NCBI RefSeq assembly: GCF_000472925.1
Contig: NZ_AXAS01000002.1
Coordinates: forward strand, 248,001-312,000
Origin: Bradyrhizobium sp. Ec3.3
GTDB lineage: Bacteria > Pseudomonadota > Alphaproteobacteria > Rhizobiales > Xanthobacteraceae
Length of the DNA: 64,000 nucleotides
Reading direction: 5' to 3'
Below, one piece after another: positions 37,244-45,425 of this stretch; positions within the stretch are counted from its first letter, which is position 1; the number at the start of each line of letters is the position of its first letter. Under the pieces are notes generated by a model. The model was not told the origin of the DNA. It made no database searches and was given only the letters and a program-made list of their open reading frames with translations. A program made the translations under genes and the position numbers.

Positions 37244-39452
37244 GCTCCGTCGCTCCGCGCCCGCGCTCGAGGTGAAAGGCCTCGACGTCTATTACGGCCA
37301 TTCGCATGCGCTGCAAGGCGTCGAGCTCTCGCTCGACGCTGGCGTGTTCTCCGTTGTGGGGCGCAACGGCATGGGCAAGACCACGCTGTGCAAGGCGATC
37401 ATGGGGCTGGTGCCCGTGAGCGGCGGCTCGATCCGCATTCGCGGCGAAGACATCACGCGGCGACCACCGGCGCACATCGCGCGGCTCGGCGTCGGCTATG
37501 TGCCGCAGGGACGCCGCCTCTGGCGCTCGCTCAGCGTGGACGAGCATTTGCAGCTTGCCGGCGGCATCCGCAGCGGCGCCTGGACCGTCGAGCGCATCTA
37601 CGACACGTTTCCGCGGCTCGCCGAGCGCAAGGGCCATGGCGGCGGCCAGCTGTCGGGCGGCGAACAGCAGATGCTCGCGATCTCGCGCGCGCTCCTTACC
37701 AATCCGCAGCTCCTGATCATGGACGAGCCGACCGAGGGCCTCGCGCCGGTCATCGTCGCCCAGGTCGAGGAGATGCTGCTTCGTCTCGGCGAGGACGGCG
37801 ATATGTCCGTGCTCGTGATCGAGCAGAACATCGGCGTTGCCACCGCGATCTCGCGCAACGTCGCGATCATGGTCAACGGCCGGATCAACCGCATCATCGA
37901 TTCGGTTCGCCTTGCCGCCGACCGCGATTTGCAACAGCGTCTGCTTGGCGTTGGGATTCATGCCGAGCTTACGCCGGACATCGATGTTCCAGCGACCGGT
38001 TCTGATGGAAAAGCTGCACCGCAGCCCACGCGTCCGAGCGGTCCGATCCGCATCTACATCTCCAACCCGACCTTGCCGACGCGCTGGTCGCAGCCGGTGC
38101 CGATCGCCCGCATCGAGGCCGCAGCGCGCACACTCTCCACTCAGATCGCGCGGCTCGACGAAACCGCGCGGCGCAAGCGCGAGCCGGTCGCGGCGCAAAC
38201 CTCCGGCCCGCCCGTCGTGCTGGTCGTCGGCACGCTCGACACCAAGGGCACGGAACTGCGCTTCATCCGAGACATCATCGCGGAAAGCGGCCTGCGCACG
38301 CGCCTCGTCGACGTCTCCACCAGCGGCAGGCACACGAGCTGCGACGTCTCCGCGCAGGAGATCGCGCTGAACCACGGCCGCGGCGGATTGGCCGTGTTTG
38401 GCCCCGACCGCGGTGTCGCCGTGACAGCGATGGCCGATGCATTCGCAAACTGGCTGCGCCGCCAGGGCAACGTCGCCGGCGTCATCTCGGCCGGCGGCTC
38501 GGGTGCGGCCTCGCTCGTTGCACCGGGGATGCGGGCCCTCCCCGTCGGCGTGCCGAAGCTGATCATCTCCTCGGTCGCCTCCGGCGACGTCGGCCCCTAT
38601 GTCGGGCCGGTTGACATCACCATGATGTATTCGGTCACCGACGTGCAGGGCCTCAACTCGATCTCGCGCGCCGTGCTGGCCAACGGCGCCAACGCGCTTG
38701 CCGGCATGGTCAAGGCACGTCTCGACCAGCGCGAGGCGAAGGAGCGCGCCGCGAGCGCAAGCCAGCCCGCGATCGGCATCACCATGTTCGGCGTCACCAC
38801 GCCGGCGGTGCAGAAGATCGCGGCCGACCTGCGCGATGATTTCGAATGCCTTGTCTTCCACGCCACCGGCGTCGGCGGACGCTCGATGGAGAAGCTGGTC
38901 GAGTCAGGCCAGCTCGCCGGCGTCATCGATCTCACGACGACGGAAGTCTGCGATCTCCTGATGGGCGGCGTATTTCCGGCGACCGAGGATCGCTTCGGCG
39001 CGATCATCCGCAGCCGCGTCCCCTATCTCGGCTCCGTGGGTGCACTCGACATGGTCAATTTCGGCGCGCCCGACACCATCCCGGAGCGCTATCGCGGTCG
39101 CAAATTCCACGTCCACAATCCGCAGGTCACATTGATGCGGACCACCGTGGAGGAGAACGAGCGCATGGGGCGGTGGGTCGGCGAGCGGCTCAACCAGATG
39201 GACGGGCCGGTGCGCTTCTTCCTCCCTGAGGGGGGCGTCTCCGCGCTCGATGCGCAGGGACGACCGTTCTGGGATCCCGAGGCCGATGCCGCGCTGTTCC
39301 GTGCACTCGAGCGCACGGTGCGGCAGACGAGCAATCGCCAGCTCTTCCGCGTCAAGAACAACATCAACGATCCCGAGTTCGCCTCCACGATTGTCAGTGC
39401 GTTCAAGACCCTGTTCGGACGCACCGGGGCGCGCCGGAGAATGGCGAGGTGA
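37236..39452 (+). CDS. LivF-type ABC ATPase fused to a Tm-1-like (UPF0261) domain
   Basis: This 738-residue two-part protein begins with a LivF ATPase (residues 1-240): Walker A GRNGMGKT at 42-49, signature LSGGEQQM at 139-146, and Walker B LLIMDEPTEG. A linker of roughly 85 residues (240-325) rich in Pro/Thr/Arg follows. Residues 326-738 form a Tm-1-like ATP-binding domain starting VVLVVGTLDTKGTELRFI, with VISAGGSGAASLV, GVTTPAVQKIA and FHATGVGGRSMEKLV. The frame is continuous with no stop. Bacterial Tm-1-like proteins normally stand alone beside a TIM-barrel partner, and here that partner is the next gene. The function of the Tm-1 part is unknown. Confidence 0.9.
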   Translation: MNELRRSAPALEVKGLDVYYGHSHALQGVELSLDAGVFSVVGRNGMGKTTLCKAIMGLVPVSGGSIRIRGEDITRRPPAHIARLGVGYVPQGRRLWRSLSVDEHLQLAGGIRSGAWTVERIYDTFPRLAERKGHGGGQLSGGEQQMLAISRALLTNPQLLIMDEPTEGLAPVIVAQVEEMLLRLGEDGDMSVLVIEQNIGVATAISRNVAIMVNGRINRIIDSVRLAADRDLQQRLLGVGIHAELTPDIDVPATGSDGKAAPQPTRPSGPIRIYISNPTLPTRWSQPVPIARIEAAARTLSTQIARLDETARRKREPVAAQTSGPPVVLVVGTLDTKGTELRFIRDIIAESGLRTRLVDVSTSGRHTSCDVSAQEIALNHGRGGLAVFGPDRGVAVTAMADAFANWLRRQGNVAGVISAGGSGAASLVAPGMRALPVGVPKLIISSVASGDVGPYVGPVDITMMYSVTDVQGLNSISRAVLANGANALAGMVKARLDQREAKERAASASQPAIGITMFGVTTPAVQKIAADLRDDFECLVFHATGVGGRSMEKLVESGQLAGVIDLTTTEVCDLLMGGVFPATEDRFGAIIRSRVPYLGSVGALDMVNFGAPDTIPERYRGRKFHVHNPQVTLMRTTVEENERMGRWVGERLNQMDGPVRFFLPEGGVSALDAQGRPFWDPEADAALFRALERTVRQTSNRQLFRVKNNINDPEFASTIVSAFKTLFGRTGARRRMAR

Positions 39453-39455
39453 CCG

Positions 39456-40289
39456 ATGGCCAGGTTTGAACGGGCTGCACTGCTGAAGCGATTTCGCGAG
39501 ATGGCAAAGCGCGGCGAGCCGATCGTCGGCGGCGGGGCCGGCACGGGTCTCTCCGCCAAGTGCGAAGAGGCCGGCGGTGTCGACCTCATCGTCATTTACA
39601 ATTCCGGCCGCTATCGCATGGCCGGTCGCGGGTCGCTTGCGGGCCTGATGGCCTACGGCGATGCCAACGCCATCGTGCTGGAAATGGCGAGCGAAGTCCT
39701 GCCCGTGGTCAGCAAGACACCGGTGCTCGCCGGCGTCAACGGCACCGATCCGTTCCGCGACATGGACGTCTTCCTCGACCAGTTGAAGGCTCTCGGCTTC
39801 GCCGGCGTACAGAACTTTCCGACGGTCGGGCTGATCGACGGGATCTTCCGCGCCAATCTGGAGGAGACCGGCATGTCCTACGCGCTGGAAATAGACATGA
39901 TTGCGAAGGCGCGCGAGAAGGACATGCTGACGACGCCTTACGTCTTCAGCGAGAAGGAAGCCGCCGCGATGGCGATCGCCGGCGCCGACATCATCGTCTG
40001 TCACCTCGGGCTCACGACCGGCGGCACGATTGGCGCGCAGACCGCGCCGAAGCTTGCCGATTGCCCGGCGCATATCGACACCTGGGCCTCAGCCGCGCTC
40101 AGCGTCAACCCCGACATTCTGGTGCTCGCCCATGGCGGTCCGATCGCGGATCCCGCGGACGCCGATTTCATCATGAGGAACACCCGCTATTGCCACGGCT
40201 TCTACGGAGCCTCCTCGATGGAGCGCCTGCCCGTGGAGCGGGCAATGACGGACCAGGTACGCAAATTCAAGGCGATCGGCGCGCGCTAA
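39456..40289 (+). CDS. TIM-barrel PEP-hydrolase-like protein (Tm-1 partner family)
   Basis: This 277-residue protein of the phosphoenolpyruvate-hydrolase-like TIM-barrel family contains [51 protein letters not shown] and [27 protein letters not shown] and [10 protein letters not shown] are further conserved segments. In plants and fungi the same barrel is fused to the C-terminus of Tm-1-like proteins, so the two probably act together. The gene starts 3 bases after the Tm-1 fusion. Its reaction is not established. Confidence 0.88.
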   Translation: MARFERAALLKRFREMAKRGEPIVGGGAGTGLSAKCEEAGGVDLIVIYNSGRYRMAGRGSLAGLMAYGDANAIVLEMASEVLPVVSKTPVLAGVNGTDPFRDMDVFLDQLKALGFAGVQNFPTVGLIDGIFRANLEETGMSYALEIDMIAKAREKDMLTTPYVFSEKEAAAMAIAGADIIVCHLGLTTGGTIGAQTAPKLADCPAHIDTWASAALSVNPDILVLAHGGPIADPADADFIMRNTRYCHGFYGASSMERLPVERAMTDQVRKFKAIGAR

Positions 40290-40315
40290 CGCCGAAACGT
40301 TCGAGGGAGGGAAAG

Positions 40316-43216
40316 ATGTCGGGGATTCTAGTCGGTGAATTGATCCTCTGGCTGATCGTCGCGATCGTCGTGATCGTGGTTGGCGTCTACATCGTGAACT
40401 GGCTGTACCATCGCTCGTCAAAGGAAGTCTCGTTCGTCCGGACCGGCTTCCTCGGCGAACGCGTGGTGATCAACGGCGGCGCTTTCGTGCTGCCTTTCAT
40501 CCACGACTACACGCCGGTCAACATGAACGTGCTGCCGATGGGCATCATACGTTCCAGGCAGGACGCCGTGATCACCCGTGACCGCATGCGCGTCGACATC
40601 GAGGCGGACTTTTACGTCCGCGTGCAGCCGACCCGCGAAGCCGTCTCGATTGCGGCCGCTACCCTCGGCCGCCGCACCATGGAGCCGGAGCAGCTCCACG
40701 CCCTGCTGGCCGGCAAGTTCATCTCCGCGATCCGTTCGGTTGCTTCCGAGATGACCATGGAGGAGATGCACGAGCGGCGCGGCGACTACGTCGCACGCGT
40801 CAAGACCAATGCAGCCGAAGCCCTCGCCCAGAACGGCCTCGAACTCGAGTCGGTCGCGATCACCGATCTCGACCAGACTGACCTCGAATTCTTCAATCCC
40901 TCGAACCGCTTCGACGCCGAAGGCTTGACGAGGCTGATGGAGGACATCGAGGCCAAGCGCAAGCTGCGCAACGACATCGAGCAGGACTCGATGATCAAGA
41001 TCCGCTCCCGCAACCTGGAGGCCGAGCGGCAGGCGCTCGAGATCGAGCGCGAAAGCGAGACCGCGCGCCTCGAGCAGGAACGCGACATCGAGATGCGCCG
41101 CGCGCTTCAGCGCACCGAGGTCGCCCGCGAGCGCGCACTGCGCGAGACCGAGGCCGAGCAGGCGCAGATTTCTGCGCGCGAAGCCATCGAGAAGGCCCGC
41201 ATTGCCAACGATCAGGCCATTGCCGAGGCCCGTATCGCCTCCGAGCGCGAGACCCGCCAGAAGGAGATCGAGCGGACCCGGACCATCGAAGAGAAGGAGC
41301 TGCTCGCCCGCGAGGAGGTCGAGAAGACCCGGATCGCCAACCAGCGCTCGATCGATACGACGCGTATCGCATCCGAACGCGAGGTCCGCCAGCGCGAGAT
41401 CGAACGGATGCGCACCGTCGAGGAAGCCGAGCTCGCCGCACGCGAAGCGATCGAGAAGGCCCGCATCCAGCAGGATCGGGTGGTGACCGACGCCCGCATC
41501 GCCAACGAGGAAGAGACAAGGCGCCGCGAGATCGAGCGTACCCGCGCCGTCGATGAGGCCGAAATCGCGGCACGCGAGGCCACTGAAAAGGCCCGCATCG
41601 CCCAGACCATGATCGTCAATGTCGAGCGCATTTCCTCCGACGAACGCACCCGCGCGTTGGAAATCCAGCAGGTGCGTACCATCCAGGAGGCCGAGATCGA
41701 GGCTCAGCGCGCGGTCGAAGCCGCCCGCATTGCCCGCGAACGGACGCTCGCGGCAGAGCGTATCGCCGCCGAGCAGAACACGCGGCAATTGGAAATCGAT
41801 CGCAACCAGACCTTGGATATCGCCGGCGTCACGGCACGCGAAGCGACGGAGGCGGCGCGCATCGCCCAGGAGGAGCGCGTCCGCTCGCTGGAGATCGCCC
41901 GCAACCGCGCTGTCGAGGAAGCCGACATCGCCTCCCGCGAGGCGATCGAGGCCGCGCGTATCGCGCAGGAGAAAACGGTTGCCGCCGAGCGCATCCAGGC
42001 CGAGCGTGAGACCCGCGCGCTCGAAATCGAGCGGACCGGCATCTTGGAGGCGGCCGAGCTGAAGCGGCGCGACGCCATCGAGCGCCAGCGCATCGGCGTC
42101 GACCTTGCACTCGAAGCCGAGCGGATCAACTCCTCCAAGAAGCGCGAGGTGCTCAATATCGAGCAGAAGAAGGCGGTCGAGATCGCGGACGAGGACCGCG
42201 TCATCGCGCTATCGACCAAGAAGTCCGAGCGCATCGATGCCGACCGCCAGGTCAGGCAGGCCGAGATCGTCGCGCGCAAGGAGGTCGAAACCACGGACGT
42301 CTCGCGCGAACAGGCGCTGGAAGCCGCGCGTATCGAGCGGCGTCGCGCGATCGAGCAGCTCGAGGTCGCGCGCGTGCAATCTTTGCAGGAAGCCGAGATC
42401 GCCTCCCGCGAGGAAGTCGAGCGTGCTCGCATCGCCTCCGACCGTGGTCTGGACGAAGCCCGCATCGGCCGCGAGCGCGAGCTGCGCAAGCTCGAAGTCA
42501 ATCGCGAGAAAGAAGTCGAGACCGTCCTGATGGAGAAGGCAATCGCCATCCATCAGAAGTCTCTGGAAGAGTCCGCCGCGCGCGCCGCCGCCGAGGAAGC
42601 GCGCATGCGCGCGACCGAAGCCGCCGAGCGTGTTGTCACAGCCCGCGAGAGCGAGATCGCCAAGCGCCGTAAGACGGTCGAGGTGCTGCTCGCCGAGAAG
42701 CAGGCCGAGGAGACGCGCATTGCCGCCGAAGCCGAGCGTGTTCGCGCGGCCGTCGAAGCCGAGGCGCAGCGGATGCTGAACGAGGCCGAGAATGTGCTGA
42801 CCGATCAGGCGCGCTACTCGTTGTTCCGCAGAAAGCTGCTCGACCGCATCGAGGGCATCGTGCGCGAGAGCGTCAAGCCGATGGAGAAGATCGAGGGCAT
42901 CCGCATTCTCCAGGTCGACGGCCTCAACGGCGCCGGCCATGGCGGTGGCAATGGTGGCCGCAGCGCCACCGACGAGGTGATCGACTCGGCGCTGCGCTAC
43001 CGCGTCCAGGCACCGCTGATCGACTCCATCCTGTCCGACATCGGCGTCGAAGGCGGCAGCCTCGCCAAGATGCCGGGCCTGATCCGCGAGGCCCGCGACA
43101 TGCAGGGCATCAAGGATTCGACACGCAAAGGCGGCGGCGACAAGCCGGCCGCCTCGCCTACGCCTTCCGCCGAGGGCGAACCGCCGGTCGGGCGCGGCCC
43201 GCGCAAGAAGAGTTGA
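40316..43216 (+). CDS. Giant flotillin-like SPFH protein with hendecad-repeat coiled coil
   Basis: This 966-residue protein has an N-terminal membrane helix (about residues 7-30, LILWLIVAIVVIVVGVYIV) and an SPFH/band-7 domain (about 35-200). A coiled coil of more than 550 residues follows. From residue 316 (DNA 41261) it shows tandem 44-residue units beginning EIERTRxxxEAE, each four 11-residue hendecads. Units start at 41261, 41393, 41525, 41657, 41789 and 41888; the 41789 unit has only 33 residues. The C-terminal part has a Gly-rich stretch (GAGHGGGNGG) and a helical tail. Flotillins organise membrane microdomains; typical bacterial ones have 450-700 residues. GGGAGGG lies close upstream of ATG 40316. 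Confidence 0.88.
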   Translation: MSGILVGELILWLIVAIVVIVVGVYIVNWLYHRSSKEVSFVRTGFLGERVVINGGAFVLPFIHDYTPVNMNVLPMGIIRSRQDAVITRDRMRVDIEADFYVRVQPTREAVSIAAATLGRRTMEPEQLHALLAGKFISAIRSVASEMTMEEMHERRGDYVARVKTNAAEALAQNGLELESVAITDLDQTDLEFFNPSNRFDAEGLTRLMEDIEAKRKLRNDIEQDSMIKIRSRNLEAERQALEIERESETARLEQERDIEMRRALQRTEVARERALRETEAEQAQISAREAIEKARIANDQAIAEARIASERETRQKEIERTRTIEEKELLAREEVEKTRIANQRSIDTTRIASEREVRQREIERMRTVEEAELAAREAIEKARIQQDRVVTDARIANEEETRRREIERTRAVDEAEIAAREATEKARIAQTMIVNVERISSDERTRALEIQQVRTIQEAEIEAQRAVEAARIARERTLAAERIAAEQNTRQLEIDRNQTLDIAGVTAREATEAARIAQEERVRSLEIARNRAVEEADIASREAIEAARIAQEKTVAAERIQAERETRALEIERTGILEAAELKRRDAIERQRIGVDLALEAERINSSKKREVLNIEQKKAVEIADEDRVIALSTKKSERIDADRQVRQAEIVARKEVETTDVSREQALEAARIERRRAIEQLEVARVQSLQEAEIASREEVERARIASDRGLDEARIGRERELRKLEVNREKEVETVLMEKAIAIHQKSLEESAARAAAEEARMRATEAAERVVTARESEIAKRRKTVEVLLAEKQAEETRIAAEAERVRAAVEAEAQRMLNEAENVLTDQARYSLFRRKLLDRIEGIVRESVKPMEKIEGIRILQVDGLNGAGHGGGNGGRSATDEVIDSALRYRVQAPLIDSILSDIGVEGGSLAKMPGLIREARDMQGIKDSTRKGGGDKPAASPTPSAEGEPPVGRGPRKKS

Positions 43217-43226
43217 GGTCTAGATC

Positions 43227-43664
43227 ATGGCCCGCGTCTACGTCTCAACCGTCGTCAATGCACGCAACGACCGCGTTTGGGCGCGGGTGCGCGACTTCAA
43301 TGGCATGCCAAACTGGCATCCGGCAATCGCCGAGAGCCGCATCGAGGGCGGCGAGCCCTCCGACAAGATCGGCTGCGTCAGGGATTTCCGCCTGCGCAAC
43401 GGCGACCGCATCCGCGAGAAGCTACTCGGCCTCTCCGACTACGACATGTTCTGCACTTATTCGATCCTGGAATCCCCCATGGGCGTCGAGAACTATGTCG
43501 CGACGCTGCGGCTCACGCCGGTCACCGACGGCGACCAGACCTTCATGGAGTGGACCGCCGAATTCGACTGCGCTCCGGAGCGGGAAAGCGAGCTCGTCAA
43601 CAATATCGGCGGTGGCGTGTTCCAGGGCGGGTTCGATGCCCTGAAGCGCGTGTTTGGAGGTTGA
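43227..43664 (+). CDS. SRPBCC-family protein, first of a tandem pair
   Basis: This 145-residue START/polyketide-cyclase-like fold protein has the usual SRPBCC start (VVNARNDRVWARVRDFNGMPNW, cited in part as RVWARVRDFNGMPNW), DKIGCVRDF and a C-terminal amphipathic helix GGVFQGGFDALKRVF. It shares clear similarity with the next gene in RDFNG, WHPA, SDKIGC and LxPVTDGD segments, so the two are duplicates. SRPBCC proteins bind hydrophobic ligands in a pocket. The CODH accessory protein CoxG is also of this fold and recruits the enzyme to the membrane, so an anchoring role beside the Mo hydroxylase is possible. Confidence 0.88.
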   Translation: MARVYVSTVVNARNDRVWARVRDFNGMPNWHPAIAESRIEGGEPSDKIGCVRDFRLRNGDRIREKLLGLSDYDMFCTYSILESPMGVENYVATLRLTPVTDGDQTFMEWTAEFDCAPERESELVNNIGGGVFQGGFDALKRVFGG

Positions 43665-43667
43665 GCC

Positions 43668-44111
43668 GTGCCCCACATCGTCAAGAGCACGATCCTGGAC
43701 GCGCCGACCGACGCGGCATGGGCCGTGCTGCGGGATTTCAATGGCCATGACCACTGGCACCCGGCGGTCGCGACCTCCTCGATCGAGCGCGCGCACCCCT
43801 CCGACAAGATCGGCTGCATCAGGCGATTCAAGCTGCAGGACGGCTCGGAGCTGCGCGAGCAGTTGCTGGCGCTCTCAGATCTCGAACAGACTTTTAGTTA
43901 CTGCCTGCTCGATACTCCCATTCCCATGTTCAACTACGTAGCCCATGTACGCCTGCTGCCGGTCACCGATGGCGACCGCACGTTCTGGCACTGGGAATCG
44001 CGCTTCACGACGAAGCCCGAGGACGCAGCCCGCATCACCCACATGGTCGCCGAAGACATTTACCAGGCCGGCTTCGAGGCCATCCGCCGGCATCTGAATG
44101 AGGCCGCGTAA
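43668..44111 (+). CDS. SRPBCC-family protein, second of a tandem pair
   Basis: This 147-residue paralogue of the preceding gene starts with GTG at 43668, three bases after the previous stop. Shared elements are AWAVLRDFNGHDHWHPAV, SDKIGCIRRFKLQDG and LLPVTDGDRTFWHWESRF. The tandem pair probably arose by duplication and could form a heterodimer. As with the first copy, ligand binding or CoxG-like membrane recruitment of the Mo hydroxylase is inferred from fold and position. Confidence 0.87.
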   Translation: MPHIVKSTILDAPTDAAWAVLRDFNGHDHWHPAVATSSIERAHPSDKIGCIRRFKLQDGSELREQLLALSDLEQTFSYCLLDTPIPMFNYVAHVRLLPVTDGDRTFWHWESRFTTKPEDAARITHMVAEDIYQAGFEAIRRHLNEAA

Positions 44112-44113
44112 TC

Positions 44114-44932
44114 ATGTCTGTGACGGTGAAGACCTTTACGAGCTCCAGCGAAGCGGCCGCGGCCCTGTCGTCGGACCGTAGCGCGCGCTACCTTGGCGGC
44201 GGCACGCTCGTGATGCGCGCATTGAACGAAGGCGATATCTCGATCTCGACCGTCGTCCGCGCCAATGATCAGGCATTGTCCCGGATCGACGCATCCGGCC
44301 CGCGCATCACGCTCGGCGCGGGCGTGACCTTTGCGAGGATCCTGGCGGAGCGCGATCTCGCCTTCCTGCACGCCCCTGCCCGCTCGATCGGCGGGCCTGC
44401 GGTTCGCAACATGGGGACGGTCGGCGGCAATCTGTTCGCACCCAGTCCATACGGCGACTTCACGGTCGCCCTGCTTGCGCTCGATGCCACTGTCGCCGTG
44501 CAAGGCGGTTTTGGCGCACGCGATATCCCGATCGAAGAATTCCTGCAATCGCGCGAACGGCAGGCTGGCACGCTGGTGCTGTCCGTGTCATGCACCCGGC
44601 CGGCGAGCGCTGACGCATTCCGCTATCGCAAGGTCGCCCGTATCAAGCCCAAGGGCGGTTCCGTCATCACGCTCGCGGCGCATCTGCCGATCAGCGGTGG
44701 CCGAATTGCCGGCGCCAGAATCGCGCTCGGCTCGATGGCACCGACGCAGATCCGCGCGCGCGCCGCCGAACGCGCACTGGAGGGCCGTTCGCTCGACGCC
44801 CCCTCGATCGCAGCTGCAGCGTCCGCCGCGAGCGAGGGGACATCGCCATCCGACAATGCACTCGGCAGCGCCTGGTATCGCCGCGAGATCGTCGGCGTGC
44901 ATCTGCGTCGCCTTCTCTCGGGTCAGGAATAG
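44114..44932 (+). CDS. Molybdenum hydroxylase FAD-binding subunit (CoxM/XdhB type)
   Basis: This 272-residue FAD subunit has the two FAD pyrophosphate-binding loops of the family: RYLGGGTLVMRAL near residue 27 and IGGPAVRNMGTVGGNLFAPS near 92. The C-terminal CO-dehydrogenase flavoprotein domain contains FRYRKVARIKPKGGSVI. It passes electrons from the iron-sulfur subunit to an acceptor. It directly precedes the iron-sulfur and molybdopterin subunit genes, in the usual M-S-L order. Confidence 0.92.
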   Translation: MSVTVKTFTSSSEAAAALSSDRSARYLGGGTLVMRALNEGDISISTVVRANDQALSRIDASGPRITLGAGVTFARILAERDLAFLHAPARSIGGPAVRNMGTVGGNLFAPSPYGDFTVALLALDATVAVQGGFGARDIPIEEFLQSRERQAGTLVLSVSCTRPASADAFRYRKVARIKPKGGSVITLAAHLPISGGRIAGARIALGSMAPTQIRARAAERALEGRSLDAPSIAAAASAASEGTSPSDNALGSAWYRREIVGVHLRRLLSGQE

Positions 44933-44937
44933 ACGTC

Positions 44938-45414
44938 ATGTCCAAGACCCCGCTGCAATTTCGTCACAACGGCCGCGACGTCGCTATCTTCGTCGATGGC
45001 GGCACCAATCTGCTGGTCGCGCTGCGCGAGCTGATCGGCGACATGACACCGAAATTCGGTTGCGGCCAGGGCGGTTGCGGCACCTGCAGCGTGCTGGTTG
45101 ACGGCGAGCTTCATCTCTCCTGCCTGACGCTGGCGGAGACCGTCGCCGGCCGTTCCGTCGAGACGCTCGACAGCTTGAAGCAAGGTCCAAACCTGCATCC
45201 GCTGCAACGCGCTTTCGCCGACAATTTCGCGGCCCAGTGCGGCTATTGCACGCCGGGCATGCTGATGGCCGCAAAGGCCCTGCTCGACCGTAATCCGCAG
45301 CCGAGCCGCGCCGAGATCGTGGAAGCCATCTCCGGCAACATCTGCCGCTGCACCGGCTACGAGCCGATCATCAACGCGATCCTCGCCGCCTCGGGTGGCC
45401 GGGCCAGCGCCTGA
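44938..45414 (+). CDS. Molybdenum hydroxylase 2Fe-2S subunit (CoxS/XdhA type)
   Basis: This 158-residue protein carries two 2Fe-2S centres. The plant-type cluster uses C42, C47, C50 and C62 (FGCGQGGCGTCSVLVDG then LSC). The C-terminal helical cluster uses QCGYCTPGM and ICRCTGYEPI. It relays electrons from the molybdenum centre to the FAD subunit. The spacing is normal and nothing is missing, so the complex should be redox-competent. Confidence 0.95.
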   Translation: MSKTPLQFRHNGRDVAIFVDGGTNLLVALRELIGDMTPKFGCGQGGCGTCSVLVDGELHLSCLTLAETVAGRSVETLDSLKQGPNLHPLQRAFADNFAAQCGYCTPGMLMAAKALLDRNPQPSRAEIVEAISGNICRCTGYEPIINAILAASGGRASA

Positions 45415-45425
45415 GGACATTTGCC

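Noticed and set aside
37236..39452. Assembly error joining two genes
   Set aside because: The frame is continuous through a plausible linker with consistent codon use, and the downstream TIM-barrel partner supports a true Tm-1 domain.
40418..41788. Long antisense open frame (456 codons) across the flotillin gene
   Set aside because: It is the mirror of the highly repetitive Glu/Arg/Ala coiled-coil codons. The repeat keeps stops out of the opposite strand, and the translation (Asp/Gly/Leu-rich) matches no family.
41261..42019. Regularly spaced repeats of about 132 bp that could be mistaken for a CRISPR or DNA satellite
   Set aside because: The units are in frame, diverged at the DNA level and encode 44-residue hendecad blocks, so the repetition is at protein level.
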